Below are positions 1 to 9,626 of a stretch of DNA of 64,000 nucleotides, one piece after another; the stretch's first letter is position 1, and the number at the start of each line of letters is the position of its first letter. The notes beneath the pieces were generated by a model. The model had not been told where the DNA came from and did not search any database. It saw only the letters and a list, made by a program, of their open reading frames with translations. The stretch comes from Chloroflexota bacterium. Its GTDB lineage: Bacteria; Chloroflexota; Dehalococcoidia; UBA2979. The DNA is taken from contig QGNP01000001.1 of the NCBI GenBank assembly GCA_003228125.1, positions 1 to 64,000 on the forward strand. The letters run 5' to 3'. The position numbers and the translations under genes are program-made.

Positions 1-56
1 CTTCACCACAAAGATCTTCACCACAAAGATCTTCACCACAAAGATCTTCACTTAAT
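1..56. repeat. 15-bp tandem repeat (cttcaccacaaagat), 3 full copies plus partial
   Basis: Read directly; in frame it encodes SPQRS repeats. Confidence 0.95.
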
Positions 57-284
57 TCAGGTGGAGAAGTAAATAAAACTATGAATTATAGATCTCTTGC
101 AAGTTATAGAAAAAGAAGAATGAAACTTGATCCTGCTTTGCCAGAAGATGTTGCTTTTCGTTCACCTGAAGAGGGAGGGGATATAACTTTAAAAATTCGT
201 CAGACTCATTCGTTTTATTCTCAGAAAGATAAAGCAAGAATTATTTTTTATGATAAAAGTCTTTTTATAGATCATTCAGAATAA
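3..284 (+). CDS. C-terminal part of a protein truncated at the window edge; SPQRS pentapeptide repeats then a basic tail; function unknown
   Basis: Frame 3 is open from base 3 (SPQRSSPQRSSPQRSSLNSGGEVNKTMNYRSL...FIDHSE*) and is continuous with the tracked ORF at 81..284. Confidence 0.55.
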   Translation, partial: SPQRSSPQRSSPQRSSLNSGGEVNKTMNYRSLASYRKRRMKLDPALPEDVAFRSPEEGGDITLKIRQTHSFYSQKDKARIIFYDKSLFIDHSE

Positions 285-286
285 TT

Positions 287-2080
287 TTAATTTCTTACTT
301 TCATTTTTCTAGTTATTCCTAGAAGCATTCCTTGAATCATTGATGAAAATTTTTGATTTTTACCCAAATTAATCCATTTTCTATCTCTTGCTTCTATTCT
401 TTTTTCAGATTCTTCATTTTCTAATTTAATTAAGGAATTAATTAATGATTCATAAACTAATCTTATAGCTTCCTGCTTATTTGTACTTGCACCATTATGT
501 GGCTCAGCAATGATTTCATCAACAAAGCCAAGTTTTTTATGTTCCATCGCTGTGATACCTAGTGCATTAGCGACATCTTCTGCATATTTTTTATCTCTAT
601 AAAGAATAGATGCAGCACCTTCAGGAGATGTAATGGCTAGAAATGCATTTTCTTGCATCAGTATTTGATCTGTGCAACATAAAGCAATTGCACCACCTGA
701 CCCACCTTCACCAATGATAATAGAAATGCTTTCGATAGCTGCATTAGACAATGCAGCTATCGTATCTGAAATAGCATTAGCGAGGCCTTGCATTTCATTA
801 TCTAGACTATCATTTGCTCCTGGTGTGTCAATAAAGCATATAATAGGTAATTTTAGTCTATTAGCAATAGAAATAATTCTAGTAGCTTTTCTATAGCCAG
901 CAGCAGTCACTCTTCCTTTAGTAATTTCTGAATCACCAGCATATTTATTTTGCCCAATGACCATTACATTTTTTAAAGCTACCTTGGCGAATCCACCAAT
1001 AAGAACTTCATCATTTGTTCCATTACGATCTCCTCGTAATTCAAGAAAATCAGAAAAAATTGCTTGAATATAATCAATTGCTCCAGGCCTATCAATTTTG
1101 CGACTATTTGTAACTGAATCCCAGCCTTGATTAGTAGATTGAATAATTTTTGGACCAAGCATATTGGTATTAGCATTCATAGTGTTTGCTGAAATTACAT
1201 TTAGTACTCTTTCTAAATAATCTCTCATATTTTTTCTTGAGAGAATTATATCGATTAAACCATTGTCAAATAATTGTTCAGCAAATATTCTATCTTTTTC
1301 ATCGGAATTCACTGCCCTCACTCTTGGCCCAGCAAAACCAATCAATGCTTTTTCTTCAGCAATTAATATATCAGCTTGATTTGCAAAAGAAGCATATACC
1401 CCACCTGTTGTAGGATTCGCTAGTATTACTATTAAAGGCAATCCAGCTTTATGTAATTTATTTATTGCATTTGTAGTTTTTATCATTTGAGTTAAAGCTA
1501 ATGTTCCTTCTTGCATTCTTGCGCCACCTGAGCAAGTTACTATGACAAGCGGTATTTTATTTCTGATTGCATTTTCTACTGTAGAATTAATTCTTTCACC
1601 AACAACATAACCCATGGATCCTCCCATGAATTTAAAATTAAAAATTACAGCTATAACTTTTTTCCCTCTAACGCTAGTAATTCCTGTTGTAACAGCTGAT
1701 TGTTCGCCAGTGTTCTGTTTGGCAGACTTGATTCTTTCTTTGTATGGTTTCGAGTCATTAAAATGTAGTGGATCTGGTGATTCAAAATTGATAAATTTTT
1801 CATTAAAAGAATTTGGATCAAAAAGAATCTGTATCCACTGTTTTGCAGTTAGTACATCGTGATGACCGCAGTTACTACAAATACCTAATGATAAATATCC
1901 ACTATCTTCAATAAGTTCTAACTTGCAATCTGAACATTTTAACGAAAAATCTGCAGGTTTTTTAATTTTAACAGTTTTAAATGAGTCAATAATTTTAACT
2001 GTTTTATTTTTAACAGTTTTAATTTTAACAGTTTTAAATGAGTCAATAATTTTTTTAATTTTTTGTATATTTGAAACCAT
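287..2080 (-). CDS. accDA: Acetyl-CoA carboxylase carboxyltransferase, beta and alpha subunits fused in one chain
   Basis: N-terminal half has the AccD zinc finger (CSDCKLELIEDSGYLSLGICSNCGHHD) and GGSMGYVVGERI/CSGGARMQEG; C-terminal half has AccA motifs (IDTPGANDSLDNEMQGLANAISDTIAALS, GEGGSGGAIAL, SPEGAASILYRD). Confidence 0.93.
   Translation of the reverse strand: MVSNIQKIKKIIDSFKTVKIKTVKNKTVKIIDSFKTVKIKKPADFSLKCSDCKLELIEDSGYLSLGICSNCGHHDVLTAKQWIQILFDPNSFNEKFINFESPDPLHFNDSKPYKERIKSAKQNTGEQSAVTTGITSVRGKKVIAVIFNFKFMGGSMGYVVGERINSTVENAIRNKIPLVIVTCSGGARMQEGTLALTQMIKTTNAINKLHKAGLPLIVILANPTTGGVYASFANQADILIAEEKALIGFAGPRVRAVNSDEKDRIFAEQLFDNGLIDIILSRKNMRDYLERVLNVISANTMNANTNMLGPKIIQSTNQGWDSVTNSRKIDRPGAIDYIQAIFSDFLELRGDRNGTNDEVLIGGFAKVALKNVMVIGQNKYAGDSEITKGRVTAAGYRKATRIISIANRLKLPIICFIDTPGANDSLDNEMQGLANAISDTIAALSNAAIESISIIIGEGGSGGAIALCCTDQILMQENAFLAITSPEGAASILYRDKKYAEDVANALGITAMEHKKLGFVDEIIAEPHNGASTNKQEAIRLVYESLINSLIKLENEESEKRIEARDRKWINLGKNQKFSSMIQGMLLGITRKMKVRN
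1960..2053. repeat. In-frame 57-bp (19-codon) duplication at the 5' end of accDA
   Basis: Bases 1960-1996 and 2017-2053 are identical at an offset of 57 bp; the protein repeats IIDSFKTVKIK at a 19-aa spacing. Confidence 0.85.
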
Positions 2081-2139
2081 AACAAGTTTAGTCTATCATT
2101 AAATAATCGTTGATAAATCATCTTTAAGAAATTATTTAT

Positions 2140-3768
2140 ATGTATCCAGATTATGTCCATGCTCTGTTATCAAAAGATATTTACATAGAGAATGTTGACG
2201 ATATTTTATTAGAACAAACTCATCTATCATATGTTTTTATTAATGATATTTATGTTTATAAAATTAAAAAAAGTGTAGATTTTGATTTTGTTAAACAATC
2301 TAAGCTTTCGCAGAGAAAAAAATTTTGTTTGCAAGAAATAGAGCAAAATAAGAGATTAGCACCGAAAGTATACATTAAAGTTGTTAAAATTGTTCTCAAC
2401 ATAAAATCTCAGTATGCTATTCGTGAGGGAAAAATTTTTAAGGGAGATAAGATTGTTGAATATGCTGTTAAAATGCATCGTTTAGATTTAAATAATAACT
2501 TAGAGACAATATTAAAGAATAACAACTTACCAGAAAATTTTTCCAAGATTTTTGTTGATAAAATCTTTTCATTTCATCAAAAGGCAGTAAAATTTTCTGG
2601 TTCTAAAAAAACAGGAGGGTATTTAGCAGAAAAAAATTGGTGCATTGATGAAATGAAACAACAAAAAAACCACATTAATTTTACAATAAGTGAAAGTTTA
2701 TTGAAAAAAATTACAGCATATTTAAATAATTTTTTATTAAAGAATCAGGCAGTATTTGATTTGAGATTAAAAGAAAAAAATATTATTTTTGGCCATGGAG
2801 ATCTACAGATTAAACATGTTTATTTGGAAAATTTTTTTAAGTCAAGTAAAATTACAGTCGATGACTTATTGGTTATAGATTGTATTGAATTTTCAAACCT
2901 TTTTCATTTTAAATTCATAGATAAAGGTTACGATATAGCTTTTTTAACTATGGGAATGGACTATTCTCACAATCCACAAATAGCTGATGAAATATGCGGG
3001 CATTATGTTGCTTTAACCGGAGATAAATATTTCGGTATACTTCATAATTATCACAAAATATTGAGAGCTTTAATAAGAGCGAAAGTCGAAGGAATAGCCG
3101 CTAAATCTGATATTATAGATAAGTTAGCAAGAAAAAAATACAAACAACAATCTAAAATATTTTTTCAACTTGTGAAAAAGTATATTGAAATTCCCAGCGA
3201 TCCTTTAGTCATAGTCGTTGGTGGATTTTCAGCATCCGGTAAATCAACATTTGCAGGTGCTTTGGCTAGTCGACTTGGAGCAGCTTATGTTTCCTCTGAT
3301 GTAATACGGAAAAAAATGTTTAATGTTGATATTCATCATAGGCCATCAAAGTCAATAACTCAAAAAATGTATAATTCAAATGTAACAGTGCAGGTATATT
3401 CTAAATTATTAAAAGAAGCCAGCATGCTTATGAAGCAAAATTTTTCAGTTGTTATTGATGCTGCTTATTTATTAAAATCAGAGAGAGATATTACTAATCA
3501 ATTTATACAAGAGTCGTCTTTACCATCTTTTTTTCTTTGGCTTGATGCATCAGAAAATGTTATTAATAGTAGAGTTAAAGCAAGAACAAGTACCCAATTA
3601 AAAATTTCTGATGCAAATATCGGTATTATTAATAAACAATTTAAAAGTTTTGAAAAAATTAATGAGAATGAAAAAATCTATATTATTAATAATAACAAAA
3701 CTATGCGTAACTCATTTTTACAAGTATCTAAAATTTCTAAACTACTGAGAGACAAAATTATTTTTTAA
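2140..3768 (+). CDS. Bifunctional aminoglycoside phosphotransferase-like / P-loop kinase protein
   Basis: APH-like half (FGHGDLQIKHVYL, LLVIDCIEFS) followed by a P-loop (VVVGGFSASGKSTFAGALASRLGAAYVSSDVIRKKM). Confidence 0.8.
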   Translation: MYPDYVHALLSKDIYIENVDDILLEQTHLSYVFINDIYVYKIKKSVDFDFVKQSKLSQRKKFCLQEIEQNKRLAPKVYIKVVKIVLNIKSQYAIREGKIFKGDKIVEYAVKMHRLDLNNNLETILKNNNLPENFSKIFVDKIFSFHQKAVKFSGSKKTGGYLAEKNWCIDEMKQQKNHINFTISESLLKKITAYLNNFLLKNQAVFDLRLKEKNIIFGHGDLQIKHVYLENFFKSSKITVDDLLVIDCIEFSNLFHFKFIDKGYDIAFLTMGMDYSHNPQIADEICGHYVALTGDKYFGILHNYHKILRALIRAKVEGIAAKSDIIDKLARKKYKQQSKIFFQLVKKYIEIPSDPLVIVVGGFSASGKSTFAGALASRLGAAYVSSDVIRKKMFNVDIHHRPSKSITQKMYNSNVTVQVYSKLLKEASMLMKQNFSVVIDAAYLLKSERDITNQFIQESSLPSFFLWLDASENVINSRVKARTSTQLKISDANIGIINKQFKSFEKINENEKIYIINNNKTMRNSFLQVSKISKLLRDKIIF

Positions 3769-3785
3769 TGGTATAATTTTTTTTG

Positions 3786-3877
3786 TTCCGCAAGGGGAGC
3801 ATTATGCTGAGAGGTTTTTGTAACCAACCCTTCGAACCTGAACATGATAAATCATGCGTAGGAATGCGGTTTTTTTT
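3786..3877 (+). promoter_or_regulatory. TPP riboswitch (thi-box) upstream of the thiamine ABC transporter
   Basis: Conserved core GGGGAGC...GCTGAGA...ACCCTTCGAACCTGAACATGATAAATCATGCGTAGGAA; P1 CCGCA(3788-3792)/TGCGG(3865-3869), followed by a T8 tract. Confidence 0.93.
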
Positions 3878-3940
3878 ATATAAGAATCACCCTTTTCGTT
3901 ATTATGTTTAGAAAATATAAAATATAACATTTGTGTATAT

Positions 3941-4969
3941 GTGGTACTTTCTATGTGTAAATTTATTCTAACTATTTTGTTTTGTTTTTCAGTAACACTA
4001 GTTGGGTGTCAAAATAATTCTAAATCTGTTCTTACAATGTTAACTCATGATTCATTTGACATAAAACAAGATATTCTTGATGATTTCAGTAAAAAAAATA
4101 ATCTCAAGGTAGAAATTATAAAAGCCGGTGATGCTAATCAGGTATTAACAAGAGTACTGCTAAATGCAGGAAATCCAGAAGCCGATTTAATTTTTGGTAT
4201 CGATAATATTGCTTACAAACGAATTGAGAAGATAGATGAATTATTTATACCACATGAATTAGAAATCACAGATATAATTTCAAGAAATATTTTGAATGAA
4301 TTTAATGATCATTCATATTTAGTCCCAATTGATTATGGCTTTGTGAATATTAATTATGATCAAGCACTTTATAATATTAACCCTCCCGCTTCTTATGATG
4401 ATTTAATTTTAAATAAATGGAATGGTAAATTTATTGTTTTAGATCCAAGCATGTCATCGCCAGGTTTACAATTTCTTATTTCTACTATTTTACATTTTGG
4501 TGAAGATAGGTGGCAAGATTATTGGAAAGCATTAAAGAAAAATGATGTTTTAATAGTTGATGGGTGGGAAACAGGTTATTATACTCACTTTTCACATAAT
4601 GGAGGGAACAGACCATTAGTTGTGTCATATACAACAAGTCCAGCTGCCGAAGCTTTTTTTGGCAATTTAACAGATCCTCCAACAAAGAATATCATTCCTG
4701 GTAAATTATTTAGGCAGGTCGAATCAGTTGGAATTTTAAAAGGTTCTAGGAATATTGTGAATGCAAAAAAGTTTATTAAATTTATGTTATCAGATAAATT
4801 TCAAAAACAAATTCCGGAAACTATGTTTGTATATCCAGTAAGAGAAAATTTGAAACTCCCGATTTGGTGGCAACATGCACCTCAAATTACAGATATATCA
4901 AAAATTGAATTTAACAATCAGGATTTACAAAGATGGATAGTGGAATGGTCAAAAATAATGCGCTATTAA
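3941..4969 (+). CDS. thiB: Thiamine ABC transporter substrate-binding lipoprotein (ThiB/TbpA-like)
   Basis: Lipobox (VTLVGC), LTMLTHDSF, VPIDYGFVNINYD; located downstream of a TPP riboswitch; alternative ATG start at 3953. Confidence 0.85.
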   Translation: MVLSMCKFILTILFCFSVTLVGCQNNSKSVLTMLTHDSFDIKQDILDDFSKKNNLKVEIIKAGDANQVLTRVLLNAGNPEADLIFGIDNIAYKRIEKIDELFIPHELEITDIISRNILNEFNDHSYLVPIDYGFVNINYDQALYNINPPASYDDLILNKWNGKFIVLDPSMSSPGLQFLISTILHFGEDRWQDYWKALKKNDVLIVDGWETGYYTHFSHNGGNRPLVVSYTTSPAAEAFFGNLTDPPTKNIIPGKLFRQVESVGILKGSRNIVNAKKFIKFMLSDKFQKQIPETMFVYPVRENLKLPIWWQHAPQITDISKIEFNNQDLQRWIVEWSKIMRY

Positions 4970-6642
4970 GAGGAATGCTAAATTTTTTTTTAGATTATCC
5001 TATTGATAAACATATTGCTATGTGTGGATCGCTATTACTTATTATATTCATTTTTGTTCCATTTATTCAGTTAATTTATTTGGTTTTTTTCTCTTCATCT
5101 GCGTTAGAAGGAAATATTTATTTTTCTTCATTAATGAATAATTATTTCCTTTCAAGGCTATGGTTTACTACATATCAAGCTATGATTTCAGTAGGTGCTT
5201 CATTACTAATCGGACTACCCGCTGCCTATATTTTTTACAGAATAGATTTTCCATTCAAAAATATTCTTTTAACATTTGCAACTATCCCCTTTATCTTACC
5301 TGTGGTTGTTGTTGGATTAGCATTCAAAGAGCTATTTGGAACCAATGGTTTGATTAACTATATTTTAAATTTTTTGCATTTTTCGTCAATTAATTTACAG
5401 GGAACTATTTGGCTCATTATATTAGCTCATGTATATTATAATATCCCAATCATTATTCGAATTGTCGGTACCCATTTACAAAGAATACATCAGGACTATG
5501 ATGATGCAAGTTCTCTATTAGGAGCTGGTAATTTTAGAAAATTGATTAGTATATACTTTCCATTGTTAATTTCTCCAATTCTTTCTAGCGCACTGTTAGT
5601 TTTTTTATTTTGCTTTACTTCCTTTGGTATTGTATTAATTTTAGGTAATTATCGATTTGATACTATAGAAGTAGTAATATATAGATTTACTACAGGTCTT
5701 TTTAATCTTCAAGAAGCAATGTCCATTTCAATATTTCAGATCATTTTTTGTGTTTTAGTTTTTGCTTTGTATTCAAAAATGAATTCTTTTATAAAATCAA
5801 ATAGTATTACAACAAAAACACATTTTACTAAAATTAACGAGTTGAAATTTATAAAAAAAATGTTCGTAGTCGTATTTATTCTATTTATATGCATATTCAC
5901 TTTTTTGCCAGTTGGAGTTTTATTTTTTCAAGCATTTACAATAAATAGTAGCAATTTCATTACTTTCCAAAATTTTATTACACTATTTACTGACACTGGT
6001 AATTTTTCTTATATATCACCAATTAATGCTATTTGCTGGAGCATTGTCCTGGCAATATTTTCTTCATTATTTGCAGCTATAATAAGTTTTTTTTCTGCAT
6101 CATATATAGATAGAAAATCACATAAACTTAAAAGTCTTTTTGGTACATTGTATGTCATGCCTTTAATGATTCCTGCTATAACTTTGTCCATTGGATTAAT
6201 TATAACTTTCAATAAATCATTTATTGATTTACGTCATTCAGTTGTTCTCTTAATTATTGCCCATACACTATTAGCGATACCATTTTTGTATTATTTGTCA
6301 ATACTCGCAATTAACTCCATTCCAAAAGATATTAAGGATGCATGTTTATTGCTAGGTTGTAATAGAAATAAAGTATCTTATAAAATTTATTTGCCCATAG
6401 CTAGAAATTATATTTTAACTGGTATAATTTTTTCATTTGGGATATCTTTAGGAGAGTTTGGTTCTGCCTCAATGTTGAGAGGTAGTAATTTTTATACAAT
6501 TCCTTTGGCTATTTATCAATTTTTGAGTCATCCAGGAAGTATTAATTTGGGAAATGCTTTTGCTTTATCTGTTTTATTAGTTATGATTTCTTTTATAATT
6601 TTTTATGTTATAGAAAAATTTAAATTGTCCATTTTTAGTTAG
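4933..6642 (+). CDS. thiP: Thiamine ABC transporter permease (ThiP-like, two fused permease domains)
   Basis: Polytopic, with two EAA-type regions (DDASSLLGAGNFRKLISIYFPL; KDACLLLGCNRNKVSYKIYLPI); between thiB and an ABC ATPase. Confidence 0.85.
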   Translation: MDSGMVKNNALLRGMLNFFLDYPIDKHIAMCGSLLLIIFIFVPFIQLIYLVFFSSSALEGNIYFSSLMNNYFLSRLWFTTYQAMISVGASLLIGLPAAYIFYRIDFPFKNILLTFATIPFILPVVVVGLAFKELFGTNGLINYILNFLHFSSINLQGTIWLIILAHVYYNIPIIIRIVGTHLQRIHQDYDDASSLLGAGNFRKLISIYFPLLISPILSSALLVFLFCFTSFGIVLILGNYRFDTIEVVIYRFTTGLFNLQEAMSISIFQIIFCVLVFALYSKMNSFIKSNSITTKTHFTKINELKFIKKMFVVVFILFICIFTFLPVGVLFFQAFTINSSNFITFQNFITLFTDTGNFSYISPINAICWSIVLAIFSSLFAAIISFFSASYIDRKSHKLKSLFGTLYVMPLMIPAITLSIGLIITFNKSFIDLRHSVVLLIIAHTLLAIPFLYYLSILAINSIPKDIKDACLLLGCNRNKVSYKIYLPIARNYILTGIIFSFGISLGEFGSASMLRGSNFYTIPLAIYQFLSHPGSINLGNAFALSVLLVMISFIIFYVIEKFKLSIFS

Positions 6643-6658
6643 TTAGTTAGTTAGTTAG
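6635..6658. repeat. TTAG tetranucleotide repeat, 6 copies, spanning the thiP stop codon
   Basis: Read directly: TTAG x6; all three frames read a stop. Confidence 0.95.
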
Positions 6659-6660
6659 CT

Positions 6661-7716
6661 TTGGTTCATAATATGAATTTATTAAATTTGCAAAATGTTA
6701 ATTTTAGTTATGATGATTTTAAATTGTCTAATATTGATTTTTCTTTAGAATCAGGTAATACTCTCGGTTTATTTGGTCCTTCAGGTTCAGGTAAATCTAC
6801 TATTCTGAAGTTGATTGCTGGGCTAGCACAACCTAGTTCTGGCGATATTTTATTAAATAATAACTCAATCATTACTGTCTCTCCAGAATTGCGGAAAATT
6901 GGAATGATTTTTCAAACTCATGCTTTGTTTCCTCATTTAAATGTTTTTGAAAATATTGCTTTTGGATTAAAAATGAAAAAAATGGACAAAAATCAGATCT
7001 TTGATGAAGTTACTGAACTACTTGATTTATTAAATATAAGTCACTTAAAAAGCAGGCATGTGTCAGAATTATCTACTGGTGAATCACAGAGAGTGGCAAT
7101 TGCTCGTTCTTTAGCACCAAGGCCAAAATTATTATTAATGGATGAACCTTTTAGCTCATTAGATAATTCTTTAAAAATAAGTTTGAGAGCGGAGATCTCA
7201 AATATTTTTCACAACCTTGGTATATCTGCAATTATCGTTTCACATGATATTTTAGATATAGTACCTTTTACTAGTAATATACTTTTTATTGACAATGGTA
7301 TTATAGTGGACAAAAGAAATTTACAAGATATATATTCCAATCCTATTTCCACAGCATCAGCAAAAATGCTCGGCTTTATTTCCTTAAATACTATCTTTGC
7401 TATGCAGTATACTTTTAATAATTTTAAGGAAGTTTTTTTAAATAATAATCCTAAATTGCATGATTTTAGTGAAATTAATATTTGTGCTCATCCAGAAATA
7501 ATGACCGCTTCTGATGATAAAATAAAAAATTCTATAGCTTTAAAATGCGTAGTTGTTAAATCTTTTTACCCAGGGCCTAATTTGTTTGTTACTTTAAAAA
7601 TAATAGATAGTCAAGAAATTATTGCTACGAATGTTCGTTGGGTTTCTAAAAAAGTTCCTTATAATGGGCAGCATGTTTTTTTATGTTTAGTAAAAGAAGA
7701 TTTAAAAATTATATAA
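6661..7716 (+). CDS. thiQ: ABC transporter ATP-binding protein (thiamine, ThiQ-like), with C-terminal extension
   Basis: Walker A GPSGSGKST, signature LSTGESQRVAIARSLA, Walker B LLLMDEP; third gene of the riboswitch operon. ATG at 6673 is an alternative start. Confidence 0.82.
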   Translation: MVHNMNLLNLQNVNFSYDDFKLSNIDFSLESGNTLGLFGPSGSGKSTILKLIAGLAQPSSGDILLNNNSIITVSPELRKIGMIFQTHALFPHLNVFENIAFGLKMKKMDKNQIFDEVTELLDLLNISHLKSRHVSELSTGESQRVAIARSLAPRPKLLLMDEPFSSLDNSLKISLRAEISNIFHNLGISAIIVSHDILDIVPFTSNILFIDNGIIVDKRNLQDIYSNPISTASAKMLGFISLNTIFAMQYTFNNFKEVFLNNNPKLHDFSEINICAHPEIMTASDDKIKNSIALKCVVVKSFYPGPNLFVTLKIIDSQEIIATNVRWVSKKVPYNGQHVFLCLVKEDLKII

Positions 7717-7722
7717 AGTTAT

Positions 7723-8220
7723 TTAAGGTAATATTACTTTGTAGCCAATTTCTATCTTATTTTTTGTAAACCAGTGTTTAGGAGCTTCAATCGCATATTT
7801 AAATGGCATATTTATTGTGTATATATTTTGATTTAATGCTGTCATCTCTTTTATAGAGACGATTTTTTTTTCAGCATTAATGAATGCAATTGATAAATCA
7901 ATATAAGTATTTTTCATAGAAAAACCTCGATGCTTATTAGAATTTTGGAATGTGAATAACATGCCTCTATTAGATAATTGTTTTCTGTTTGATAATCCAA
8001 TGCCATAGTCAATTTCTAGAGGAACTTCAACTGGAAGTTTTACTATTCTTTCAGTAATTGGATTTAAAAATTGAGCTATTGGGAGAGTAGTTGATGGGAA
8101 ATTGTTATTTAATTCATTTGTTGCATGATTTATTTTGAAGTTATTTTGAAAAATAATATACGAAATTACAATGATTAGAATTACACATAAAATAATATTT
8201 TTGTTTTTTATTAATTTCAT
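7723..8220 (-). CDS. DUF192 family protein, membrane-anchored
   Basis: N-terminal TM segment; GLSNRKQLSNRGMLFTFQN...FSMKNTYIDLSIAFINAEKKIVSI matches the DUF192 pattern. Confidence 0.8.
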   Translation of the reverse strand: MKLIKNKNIILCVILIIVISYIIFQNNFKINHATNELNNNFPSTTLPIAQFLNPITERIVKLPVEVPLEIDYGIGLSNRKQLSNRGMLFTFQNSNKHRGFSMKNTYIDLSIAFINAEKKIVSIKEMTALNQNIYTINMPFKYAIEAPKHWFTKNKIEIGYKVILP

Positions 8221-8272
8221 CTCTTTGCCCTATTTCAATTGTATATAATGATACTTATCTAATAAATAGAAA

Positions 8273-9031
8273 TTGAGCTCAAAACTTGTGAATAATGAAT
8301 TGCTTGCTAATATTCAAACTAACTGGAATCAACTCCGAGACACTGGTTCTTTAAATGATACTTCAATTTTAGATATTTTATTAAGTCGAATTGGCATTGA
8401 AGGTGCTCCAGGATATGACTGTGGTATTCGTTCCACCTTTTCTGTATTTCCTCCTAATATTAATGCTGAATTAATTCTTCCTACAGGTGAGAAATCGGAA
8501 TCTGATGAAGACGCTAGATTCATTGCTCATATCTTAGCTCTAAGATTATTTTTGGGAGCAGGCTTAGGCTTTGAATCAAGGATTGTTGATGCGATTGCTA
8601 ATACATATGGGTTATCTTGGACAAAAAAAATAGGTGGAAACTATGAATGTTCAACAGTTGCACTAGCTAATTCAATTTGGCTTATTGCCCTAGATCCAAA
8701 ACCTGAATCAGATATGCCCTTAGATATTGATTGGTCCTTGCCATGTTTTCAAAATGAACATTTGTGGGATAAAAATTATAATTTGTTTTCTAGATACGAT
8801 ATTAAAGAAAGAATGTTAGACTGGCTTATTTATATGAGTATTGATGAAAAGAAGTTAGTTGAAATTTCTATTTTTACTTTCTTAGAACCAATAATTCGCA
8901 TGAAAAATGATTCACGAGTAAAAATGATTTTGAGTAAATTTAGTAAATATGAAGATTATCATCATAGTGATAGTGCAGTTGTATTGATGGAAAAAAAGAG
9001 AATATTAAATTTGTTGATTCAAAAAGAGTAA
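8273..9031 (+). CDS. Hypothetical protein
   Basis: Clean 252-codon ORF in a gap between genes; no family recognised. Non-ATG start (TTG, or GTG just inside). Confidence 0.6.
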   Translation: MSSKLVNNELLANIQTNWNQLRDTGSLNDTSILDILLSRIGIEGAPGYDCGIRSTFSVFPPNINAELILPTGEKSESDEDARFIAHILALRLFLGAGLGFESRIVDAIANTYGLSWTKKIGGNYECSTVALANSIWLIALDPKPESDMPLDIDWSLPCFQNEHLWDKNYNLFSRYDIKERMLDWLIYMSIDEKKLVEISIFTFLEPIIRMKNDSRVKMILSKFSKYEDYHHSDSAVVLMEKKRILNLLIQKE

Positions 9032-9042
9032 GAAGTCGAATT

Positions 9043-9432
9043 TTATTTTTTATTTTTCTCTCTAATGTCATTTAAAACTTTTATTAATTCATCATCATCT
9101 TCTTTAGCAATATCAGGAATATGATATCCACCAAAAACTTGAACTACTGATTCGTGATCATCAATAACGTAGTCAATTTCTATATTAACACCTAATTTAG
9201 GAAGTCTAGCCCTATGATCGTACAATGGTTTAATAAAATAATTTGTAACATATTTATCAAGTTCAACTTTTTCGATTTCTTTTTTTCTTATACCAATTCC
9301 TGACCATATATAAATAGTATGACCATCTTCTAATATTTTTTGAAAAACTTCTTCTGAGTGGTTTCTAAGCTTTCCATCCCACATTATAAGAGTGTTATCA
9401 ACATCGAAAAAAATATTCATAGGAAATTTCAT
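9043..9432 (-). CDS. Small HAD-like hydrolase
   Basis: FFDVDNTLIMWDG (DxDxT motif), IYIWSGIG, DYVIDDHESVV. Confidence 0.72.
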   Translation of the reverse strand: MKFPMNIFFDVDNTLIMWDGKLRNHSEEVFQKILEDGHTIYIWSGIGIRKKEIEKVELDKYVTNYFIKPLYDHRARLPKLGVNIEIDYVIDDHESVVQVFGGYHIPDIAKEDDDELIKVLNDIREKNKK

Positions 9433-9626
9433 TTCTAAATTTTGTATAATTTTAAGGACATTATTGATTATAGATGAGAAATTTATATGAACAAACTATT
9501 AATTAATGTTTATATGTATATATTCAAAATCATTCAAAGTAAGTTATAAAAAAATATTTTTTTAATTTTGATTTTCAATAATTGATTTAATGAGATAATA
9601 AATTTAATGATTTATAGAAATTAATT

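Noticed and set aside
1-56. Short direct repeats at the window start as a CRISPR array
   Set aside because: Contiguous 15-bp units with no spacers, read through in an open frame as SPQRS; a coding tandem repeat.
672-1862. Tracked ORFs inside accDA (672..896, 979..1176, 1186..1413, 1614..1862)
   Set aside because: Antisense or alternative-frame shadows of a strongly supported gene; no recognisable domains.
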